From Nitrosomonadales bacterium (GTDB lineage: Bacteria; Pseudomonadota; Gammaproteobacteria; Burkholderiales; SG8-41): DNA of 15,609 bases. Position numbers and translations under genes: made by a program. Positions 7,816-14,300 of this stretch are shown one piece after another. The DNA lies in contig VFLF01000802.1 of NCBI GenBank assembly GCA_009885185.1, positions 1 to 15,609 on the forward strand, written 5' to 3'. Below the pieces are notes generated by a model. It was given only the letters and a program-made list of their open reading frames with translations. It ran no database searches and was not told where the DNA came from. Each line of letters opens with the position of its first letter. Positions within the stretch are counted from its first letter, which is position 1.

Positions 7816-8067
7816 AATTAGTGGGTAACGGCTGTTCTTTTGATTGTAATTGAACCTCGGGTATTTCGAGGCAAAAACAGCAGGAGTAATTTGTGTCTAA
7901 GAGGTTACGGTAGAGGCATATTGTTAATTTAAACTCATTAAAGCATATATTTACGCGTGTTTATCGCTTGATACTTTCGTGACATTTGTTAGGGCGGCAT
8001 GGCGAAAACTGTTTTGCAAGCGATGCCATTACGTCCAAAACAGAGCGAATAGATACCTGTAAGCGAG

Positions 8068-8178
8068 ATGGAGCGTGTTCGGGTTAGGCGTCGTAGAAGC
8101 GGAATGTCTGTTGCTGGAATGATGCGCAAATGCCGTCGCGCCGCTGGTGAATCGGCTGCGGTAGAATTAATCCCCTAA
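8068..8178 (+). CDS. Possible 36-residue basic small protein or leader peptide (tentative)
   Basis: A short frame from ATG 8068 to TAA 8176-8178 encodes 36 residues beginning MERVRVRRRRSGMSVAGMMR and ending VELIP. It is strongly basic at the N-terminus. The stop codon lies inside the CTAA target duplication. In the rebuilt pre-insertion sequence the ORF would end 14 nt before the ATG of the hydrolase now at 9388, the spacing of a leader peptide or first cistron. There is only a weak upstream ribosome-binding site (AGCGAG), no homology that I recognise, and the length is within chance. I list it only because of its position. Confidence 0.2.
   Translation: MERVRVRRRRSGMSVAGMMRKCRRAAGESAAVELIP
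8175..8178. repeat. Left copy of IS target-site duplication (CTAA)
   Basis: CTAA directly precedes the left IS end and is repeated at 9370-9373. It fits the YTAR target preference and 4-bp duplication known for the IS5 subgroup. Confidence 0.88.
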
Positions 8179-8195
8179 GGAAACTCTGAAAAACC
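8179..8195 (+). repeat. IS left terminal inverted repeat
   Basis: GGAAACTCTGAAAAACC. It matches the inverted right end (GGAAGCTCTGAAATTCC) at 14 of 17 positions, with mismatches at positions 5, 14 and 15. Confidence 0.85.
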
Positions 8196-8261
8196 CGCAC
8201 TTTTGGTCATCGTAAAGGGATTGCTGTACGTTAAGCAAGCGTGATGACGGGGAGAGCGTGA

Positions 8262-9218
8262 ATGAAGCAGATATCGCTTACGATGACAGGCTACTTTGAC
8301 AAGGGCAAGAAGACCAAGCGCGAGCAGTTCTTGGCCGACATGGATAAGATGTTGCCGTGGAGAAGACTGTTGGCACAGATCGAGCCGCATTATCCGAAGG
8401 CAAGTGCCAGGGGCGGTCGTCCACCGCTGCCGCTGGAGCGCATGTTTCGGATCTACTGCCTTCAGCAGTGGTACAACCTGTCCGACCCCGGGGCCGAGGA
8501 AGCGCTCTACGACTCGATCACGATGCGCCAGTTCGCTGGCGTGAGCACCGACGCAGACGTGATTCCGGACGAAACGTCGATCCTGAACTTTCGCCGGTTG
8601 TTGGAGAAGCACCATCTGACCGAGCGGCTGCTGTGCGAGATCAACGCTCACTTGTGCGAACGCGGGCTGCTGGTGGGCAAGGGCACCATCGTTGATGTAA
8701 CCATAATCAATGCGCCGTCTTCGACGAAGAACGCCAAGCAGAGGCGCGATCGGCAGATGCACCAGACCCGCAAATGCAAGCAATGGTATTTCGGCATGAA
8801 GGTGCACACCGGGACGGACACCGACTCTGGACTGGTGCACACGGTTGTGGCGACGGCGGCGAATGTGGCGGACATCAACGTGCTGGGCGAGTTGCTGCAC
8901 GGGAACGAAGAAAGCCTGCATGGTGATTCGGCGTATCACTCCAAGGAACTGAAGGCTCAGGCCGAGGCCAGCGGGATCGCGTTCAACGTTAACCAACGGG
9001 GAACCAAAAGCAAGCCATTGACCAAGGCACAGCGAGTGCGTAACCGGCGTTTGTCGCGCGTGCGCGCAACGGTCGAGCATCCATTCCTGGTAGTTAAGCG
9101 TTTGTGGGGACATACGAAGGTACGCTACCGAGGAATCAAGAAGAACCTTGCGCAGATGTATTCCTTGTTCGCACTGGCCAACGTGTTCCGGGTGCGCCGG
9201 CAGTTGATGAGCACATAG
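8262..9218 (+). CDS. IS5-family DDE transposase
   Basis: This 318-residue cut-and-paste transposase belongs to the IS5 subgroup. The N-terminal region has the DUF772-type helical DNA-binding segment (RPPLPLERMFRIYCLQQWYNLSDP onward, residues 53-93), preceded by the typical MTGYFDKGKKTKREQFLADMD start. The catalytic triad is visible: Asp145 (TIVDVTI), Asp222 (HGDSAY) and Glu272 (RATVEHPFLVVKRLWG), followed by the conserved KVRYRGIKKNLAQMYSLFALANV tail. The frame is intact with no shift or premature stop, so it is probably functional. The start is ATG 8262, with a GGGGAG ribosome-binding site about 9 nt upstream. The 352-residue frame on the opposite strand is a shadow of this gene. Confidence 0.96.
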   Translation: MKQISLTMTGYFDKGKKTKREQFLADMDKMLPWRRLLAQIEPHYPKASARGGRPPLPLERMFRIYCLQQWYNLSDPGAEEALYDSITMRQFAGVSTDADVIPDETSILNFRRLLEKHHLTERLLCEINAHLCERGLLVGKGTIVDVTIINAPSSTKNAKQRRDRQMHQTRKCKQWYFGMKVHTGTDTDSGLVHTVVATAANVADINVLGELLHGNEESLHGDSAYHSKELKAQAEASGIAFNVNQRGTKSKPLTKAQRVRNRRLSRVRATVEHPFLVVKRLWGHTKVRYRGIKKNLAQMYSLFALANVFRVRRQLMST

Positions 9219-9323
9219 GACAGGTGTGTCCATGAATCACAAAGCACCACAATAAGACCGAAAGAGCTGGATATTTCGGGGCGCCAGCGACCAAAACGCC
9301 GACAATCGATCCCATTCTCAGTA

Positions 9324-9352
9324 TTGGCATGATCATTGGCGCACCGAACAAT
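9324..9352 (+). promoter_or_regulatory. Candidate outward promoter at the IS right end
   Basis: TTGGCA (9324-9329, 5/6 to the sigma-70 -35 box) and AACAAT (9347-9352, 4/6 to the -10 box) are separated by 17 bp and point out of the IS toward the hydrolase gene. Transcription would begin near 9359 and give a short leader before the ribosome-binding site at 9373-9378. The -10 box is only moderate, so this is a prediction. Confidence 0.4.
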
Positions 9353-9369
9353 GGAATTTCAGAGCTTCC
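9353..9369 (-). repeat. IS right terminal inverted repeat
   Basis: GGAATTTCAGAGCTTCC on the plus strand, the inverted partner of 8179-8195. It is followed directly by CTAA. Confidence 0.85.
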
Positions 9370-9373
9370 CTAA
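9370..9373. repeat. Right copy of IS target-site duplication (CTAA)
   Basis: Identical to 8175-8178 and directly abutting the right inverted repeat. The following AAGGGG (from its last A) is the ribosome-binding site of the next gene. Confidence 0.88.
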
Positions 9374-9387
9374 AGGGGATCAGAAAA

Positions 9388-10257
9388 ATGCCGGTTACCA
9401 CGCTAGACGGACTCAAGGTTAATTACCATGTTCAGGGAAGCGGGCCGCATCTGTTGATGCTTGCGCCCGGCGGGTTCAACTCCACCATCGAGAGCTGGAC
9501 GCGCGGCGGCGTGTGGAAGGAGATGGACGCCATTAACACGCTGTCGAAAAGCTTCACCGTGATCGCCTACGACCGGCGCGAGGCAGGGCTGTCGGGCGGT
9601 CGCGTGGAAAAACTCACGTGGGAAATTTTTGCACGACAGGGATTCGCCATACTCGATCATCTGGGCGTGAGGAAGTCCTGGATTGTTGGCGGTTGCATGG
9701 GTGTGTCGGTGGCCGCTGCGATGGGGGTGTTGCAACCCGAGCGCTGTAGCGGGTTGTTGCTGCACTGGCCCGTGGGCGGTTATCAATGGATGCTCAAGGG
9801 ACGCGGGTTTTATGACCGGCATATTGCCTTTGTGCGCTCGAATGGACTGGCTGCCTCGGCCGAGCGCGGCGTCACCGGCAAGAATTTCTGGCTGGATCCT
9901 GAAGCCGGACCGTGGGCGTCGCAAAACGCGGCGGATCCGGCGTTTCGAGCGGAATACGTGAAGCACGATGTAACAGGCTATCTTGATATTTGTGCGCAAA
10001 GCCGCGATGCGCTGTACGGCGACACCATGCCGTCCGGCGTGACGGGCGCGCAACTCATGACGATCAAGACGCCGTCGTTGATTCTGCCAGGCGCGGATGC
10101 GTCACATGCGACCTCCGCCGCGTGGGCGATGAAGGAACTGATGCCCAACGCGGAATTCTGGAACGTGCTGCCACCGCATCAAAACGGCGCCAATGTGCTG
10201 GCGGCACTGCTGGATTTCGCGAAACGGAATGGATATTTTATTAATAAAAGCAAGTAG
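9388..10257 (+). CDS. Alpha/beta hydrolase with a cysteine nucleophile position
   Basis: This 289-residue protein has the alpha/beta hydrolase fold. The oxyanion region is LMLAPGGF (23-30), followed by the conserved FTVIAYDRREAGLSGGRV. The nucleophile elbow is GGCMG, so position 103 is cysteine where most relatives have serine. Asp237 (LPGADASH) and His264 (LPPHQNG) are the likely triad partners. Dienelactone hydrolases also use Cys-Asp-His, but their elbow and overall sequence differ from this one; the substrate is unknown. There is no signal peptide or membrane helix. The start is ATG 9388, with AAGGGG at 9373-9378 as ribosome-binding site. The IS5-type element ends 18 bp before the ATG, so native promoter control is probably lost or replaced. 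A sigma-32-type promoter for htpX starts about 30 bp after its stop. Confidence 0.87.
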   Translation: MPVTTLDGLKVNYHVQGSGPHLLMLAPGGFNSTIESWTRGGVWKEMDAINTLSKSFTVIAYDRREAGLSGGRVEKLTWEIFARQGFAILDHLGVRKSWIVGGCMGVSVAAAMGVLQPERCSGLLLHWPVGGYQWMLKGRGFYDRHIAFVRSNGLAASAERGVTGKNFWLDPEAGPWASQNAADPAFRAEYVKHDVTGYLDICAQSRDALYGDTMPSGVTGAQLMTIKTPSLILPGADASHATSAAWAMKELMPNAEFWNVLPPHQNGANVLAALLDFAKRNGYFINKSK

Positions 10258-10275
10258 TTATATATTTTTGATGAA

Positions 10276-10310
10276 GGGGGGCTACCATTGAACTATGGTG
10301 TTCCACCCCC
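10276..10310. repeat. Nested inverted repeat overlapping the htpX promoter
   Basis: Perfect inner arms ACCAT (10284-10288) and ATGGT (10295-10299) enclose TGAACT. Outer runs G6 (10276-10281) and C5 (10306-10310) can also pair. The loop contains most of the sigma-32 -35 element. It could be an operator, or a weak hairpin ending the hydrolase transcript; no U-tract follows it. Confidence 0.4.
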
Positions 10311-10314
10311 ATCT
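10287..10314 (+). promoter_or_regulatory. Sigma-32 (RpoH) heat-shock promoter of htpX
   Basis: ATTGAAC (10287-10293, 5/7 to CTTGAAA) and CCCCATCT (10307-10314, full match to CCCCATnT) are separated by 13 bp, within the range known for RpoH promoters. They lie about 67 bp upstream of the htpX ATG and in the right orientation. htpX is an established RpoH-dependent gene in E. coli, so position and gene identity agree. The predicted mRNA leader is about 60 nt and ends with GAGGAG at 10365-10370. Confidence 0.78.
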
Positions 10315-10380
10315 AAGTCCGTGCAATGATTTTGAATATGCGCCAACAAACATAACCACAAAACGAGGAGTGCTAACTTT

Positions 10381-11256
10381 ATGATGCGAATTTTCCTGTT
10401 TGTCGTCACCAATCTGGCGGTTGTTGCCGTGCTCAGCATCACGATGCGCTTGCTGGGCGTGGATCGCATGGTCTCGGCATCAGGCGGGTTGAACCTTAAC
10501 GCGCTGCTGATCATGTCGCTGGTCATGGGTTTTGCCGGATCGATTATTTCACTGTTCATGTCGAAATGGATGGCGAAACGCTCGGTCGGCGCGCATGTGA
10601 TTGAAGTGCCGTCCAACGCCACGGAGCAGTGGCTGATGAATACGGTGAAGCGTCAGGCCGATCAGGCCGGCATCGGCATGCCGGAAGTTGCCATTTATGA
10701 CTCGCCGGAAATCAACGCCTTCGCCACCGGCTGGAACCGGAATAACGCACTGGTGGCGGTAAGCACCGGGCTGATGAACAACATGACGGCGGAAGAAACC
10801 GAGGCGGTGCTGGCGCATGAAGTGAGCCATGTAGCCAACGGGGACATGGTGACACTGGCGCTGGTGCAGGGTGTCGTCAACACCTTCGTGATCTTCCTGT
10901 CGCGTGTGATCGGCTACATTGTTGACCGGATGGTATTCAAGAACGAGCGCGGAGAGGGCATTGGATTTTTTATCACCTCCATGATCGCGCAATTGGTACT
11001 CGGCATTTTTGCCAGCATGATCGTCATGTGGTTCAGCCGCTATCGCGAGTTTCACGCCGATGCCGGTGGTGCAAGCTTGGCGGGCAAACACAAGATGATC
11101 GCGGCGCTGGAACGGCTGAAATTGAATCAGGAACAAACCGATCTGCCGAAATCGGTTGCCGCGTTTGGTATTTCGGGCGGCAGCGGGATTGCGCGCCTGT
11201 TCATGACGCATCCGCCGCTGGAAGAGCGTATCGAGGCGCTGCGCCGCGCGATCTAA
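10381..11256 (+). CDS. htpX: HtpX membrane zinc metalloprotease
   Basis: This 291-residue M48B peptidase of the inner membrane degrades misfolded or damaged membrane proteins and acts alongside FtsH. Two N-terminal hydrophobic segments (about 4-24 and 39-60) precede the catalytic region. The zinc motif HEVSH gives ligands His146 and His150 with catalytic Glu147, followed by [25 protein letters not shown]. The third ligand is probably Glu223 in [13 protein letters not shown]. Further hydrophobic stretches lie around 160-180 and 194-218. The end [16 protein letters not shown] is typical. Length is normal for the family. The start is ATG 10381 (10384 is also possible), with GAGGAG 10 nt upstream. 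It is a single-gene unit between a sigma-32-type promoter and an intrinsic terminator. Confidence 0.96.
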   Translation: MMRIFLFVVTNLAVVAVLSITMRLLGVDRMVSASGGLNLNALLIMSLVMGFAGSIISLFMSKWMAKRSVGAHVIEVPSNATEQWLMNTVKRQADQAGIGMPEVAIYDSPEINAFATGWNRNNALVAVSTGLMNNMTAEETEAVLAHEVSHVANGDMVTLALVQGVVNTFVIFLSRVIGYIVDRMVFKNERGEGIGFFITSMIAQLVLGIFASMIVMWFSRYREFHADAGGASLAGKHKMIAALERLKLNQEQTDLPKSVAAFGISGGSGIARLFMTHPPLEERIEALRRAI

Positions 11257-11280
11257 TACCGGGATATATAGTACGCAACA

Positions 11281-11316
11281 ACGGCACGCAGGGTTTGCCC
11301 CGCGTGCCGTTTTTTT
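11281..11316 (+). terminator. Intrinsic terminator of htpX
   Basis: A 9-bp perfect stem, ACGGCACGC (11281-11289) and GCGTGCCGT (11302-11310), is extended inward by GGG/CCC after one mismatch. It is followed by a run of seven T (11310-11316). It lies 24 bp after the htpX stop. The minus-strand side lacks a U-tract, so it mainly acts on plus-strand transcripts. Confidence 0.92.
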
Positions 11317-11346
11317 ATTGCCGGCAGCCCATTCCAGCGTTCAGGG

Positions 11347-14300
11347 TTACGGCTTGAGCAAGGGGTCTCGTAAGGTTCCACCCGGGCTTAAGCTGCCGCG
11401 CGCGACTACCGCGCCGCCCTTGCTGCCGATTTCCGCATTGATGCGACCGGAAAGTGCGCCATCGCTGACATCGACGTTGCCGGAGGCGCTAAGCGCACCC
11501 GAAGACAGTTGCAATTGGCGGTAGCTGTATTGATTGCCGTTGACCTGCACGTTGCCGGCAAGATTATCAAAGCGCGTTCTGCCGCCACGCAGTCCGGTCG
11601 CCTTCGCCGCTTGCAGGGCGCGCGCCACATCCACGTTGCTGAATTCTCCGCTGGCGATGCTGAACGTGCCCTCCAGACGCGCGGCGTCGAACAACGTCTT
11701 CACGTTGGCGCCCGACAGGGAATAAGTGGCGTTGAGACCGAGCGTGCCGCTGGCGCTGAAATTACGCGTGAAAAAGGGCATCAGCGTGTTTAGGCGGCCA
11801 TTCTCCATTTTGATGTCGCCGCTGGCCTGTATCGTGCCATCCCAGCTGGCCTTGAATTGTCCGCTGATCGCGCCGCCGCCGAGCTTGCCCTTGAACTGGT
11901 TGATCGTCGCCTGGTTGCCGCTGATGATAGCGGTGGCTTCGAGTTCGTCAAACTCCACCGCCGGCCCGATGAAGGGTTGCCACCCGCTTGCGCTCAGGGT
12001 GACCTCCCAGTTCTTATCCTTGGGTGCTACTTCAAAACGCGCTTTGCCCGATGCGAGGGACGCCTTGCGCAGTTCACCGGTCGGTGCGAAAGAAGCATCG
12101 ACATCGAACTGCGGCAATTCAACGGCGCGACTGGCCACCTTGACGGCCTTGAGGCGCACGCGTTGCATCTGCAAGGCGCTCGCGCCCGGTTGCGCGCGCG
12201 TCCAAGCCGGTACCATACCGAGTACGTCCTGATCCAGATTGACACGGATGGCCTCGATCATGTCAAAACTGCTGGCGCCTGTTACCAGTCCTACCGGGCC
12301 GATAGGCACGACGACAGTATCGATTTTGATGGCCTGCGTCTTGCCGACAGTGACGTTGCGCAAAGTCAGTTGCGATGAGGGAAACATTTCGTAGCTCATG
12401 CCGGCGATACTCACAGGCTGGCCCAGGCGCTTGGACATCTTATCCTGCACGCCGGGTATATAGCCGGTCAGCGGTATCAAGTGCAGCAGACCAACGCCAG
12501 CGCCGACTAAAATGACAGCGCCGGATACCCCGATAACCGCCCAATTTTTCTTCTTGCGCGCCGGCTTGGCGCTCACGTCCGATTCTGATTCGGGATCGCG
12601 CGCCTTGCGTTCAGCGGCGGATTTTATGGCACGCTCCTCGGCCTCGGCGCGCGCCTTGGCATCCGCGGCCCGTTCGGCTTCCTCGCGGGACTTGAGTTCC
12701 TGTACCACGCGCGCCTGAACGTCGGTTTCCGCGCGCGCCTGCGATTGCTGCTCCTGCATGACGCGCTGTACCGCTTCCTCCTTCGCGCGTAGTTCAGCCG
12801 CTGCGCGCGCTGCCTGTTCCGTCTTGACCTTGGCTTCGGCTTGCACCTTGGTGCGTTCGGCTTCTTCGGCGACTGCCTTGGCGTGCGCCATGGCTTCGTC
12901 CGCGGCCCGCGACGACAGCTCGGCCTGCTCGCGCGCCTTGCGTAGCTCTTCGGGATCGCCGGCCGCGGCCTCAAGCGCGCGTTTTTCAGCCTCCTCGCGT
13001 GCCTGACGCGCGGCCTGCGCCTGTTGTTCCGCCTGCTCCCGCGCCTTGCGTTCGGCGGCGACTTTCAGCGCAAGTTCCTGCATCGCCTTGCGTTCGGCTT
13101 GTTCGTGCGCGAGTCGTTCGACGGCGGCTTTTGCTTCGGCTTCCTGCCGTGCCTTGCGTTCCGCAGCCATTTGCACTTCGACTTCGGCGCGCGCTTTTTG
13201 CTCGGCCTCGACGCGCGCCAGTTGCATCGCTTCTTCGTGTTGCTTTTTCGTTTCCTCCGCTTTGGCCTCAGCGGCGCGAGCCGATGCTTCGGCCTGTTCG
13301 CGCGCCTTACGATCGTCTGTGGCCCGCGCTTCCGATTCGGCTTGCACGCGCGCCGCCTGTGCCTGCATTTCCTTGATCTGGGCTTGCAGACGCGCCTCGG
13401 ATTCCTCGCGCGCCGTACGCTCGGATGCCGCACTGGCTTCCGCCCCGACCTTTGCCTGCCGCGCATGTTCCATCAATTCACGCACTTCCTCGCGCGCCTT
13501 GACTTCCGCTTCCTCGCGTGCCTTGGCTTCGGCGGCTTCGCGCGCAGCGCGTTCCTGTACTTGCTGCTGACGCAGTTCCTGTTCCATTTGCACGCGGGCT
13601 TCGGCTTTCGCCTTAGCCTCGGCCTCGGCGACGGCGAGCGCTTTGGCTTCTTCGAGCGCCTTCATCGCCTGCTGCAAGCGCGCCTGCGCTTCGGCTTCGC
13701 CCTCTTGCGATTGTGAACGGGCGCGCATTTCGGCTTCGGCCTTGGCACGCGTGGCTTCTTCCGCCATGACACGCGCCTGGGCGATCGCCTGCTCCGCGGC
13801 GCGGGCGCGAGCTTCAACCTCCTCGCGTGCTTTGCGCTCGGCTTCGGCGCGTATTTTGATTTCCGCTTCCATCAGTTCGCGCTTGGCGGCTTCGTCGGCG
13901 GCGATTTTCCTGGCCTGCTCAAGCGCATCGCCCATGGCCTTCATTTGCGCTTCCAGCGCCATGCGGGCTTTGCCCTCGGCGTTTGCATACGCGAGCGCTT
14001 CGGCTTCGGCGCGTTGCTCGGACTCCGCCTTAGCCTTGGCCTCTGCCTCGGCACGTGCATTGGCCATGGCCTCGGCGCGGGCCTTGGCTTCGGACGCGGC
14101 GCGGGCCTTGGCTTCGGCCTCTGCTTTTACCTTGGCCTCCATGGCAGCACGCAAGCGCGCCTCTGCCTCGGCGCGCGCTTTGGAATCAGCCGCCGCCTTG
14201 GCCTCCGCAGTCGCCTTGATCGCCGCTTCGGTACGCGCCTTGGCTTCCGCCTCGGCGCGAGCGCGTGCTTCGGCTTCTGTTTTGGCGCGCGCCTCGGCGG

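Larger units (their letters stand above)
7816..8178. other. Gene-poor AT-richer spacer, former upstream region of the hydrolase gene split by the IS
   Basis: These 363 bp carry no convincing large gene. The stretch from about 7840 to 7990 is clearly AT-richer than the flanks and probably contains the promoters of the divergent cyclase and, before the IS insertion, of the hydrolase now at 9388. Visible structures are a small inverted repeat CCTCG-ggtatt-CGAGG near 7857-7873, a sigma-70-like pair TTGTTA (7921-7926) and TATATT (7946-7951) with a 19-bp spacer, and an imperfect hairpin at 7996-8027 (GGCATGGC against GCGATGCC, with inner AAAAC-t-GTTTT). A 17-residue and a 36-residue ORF are also present. 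Confidence 0.55.
8179..9369 (+). mobile_element. Complete IS5-family insertion sequence, 1191 bp
   Basis: The element is bounded by imperfect terminal inverted repeats starting GGAA and by CTAA duplications. It contains one intact transposase gene. Its length is almost that of IS5 itself (about 1.2 kb). About 83 bp precede the transposase gene and 151 bp follow it. Matching target duplications and an intact reading frame indicate a fairly recent insertion that may still be mobile. It lies in the same orientation as the downstream hydrolase gene, whose start codon is 14 bp beyond the right CTAA copy. Confidence 0.93.

Noticed and set aside
7999..8052. 17-residue ORF (starts MAKTVLQAM) in the spacer
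   Set aside because: Too short to support, overlaps a hairpin and has no clear ribosome-binding site.
8175..9233. 352-residue minus-strand frame opposite the transposase
   Set aside because: It covers the transposase gene in antisense and shows no domain; the plus strand has an intact DDE triad.
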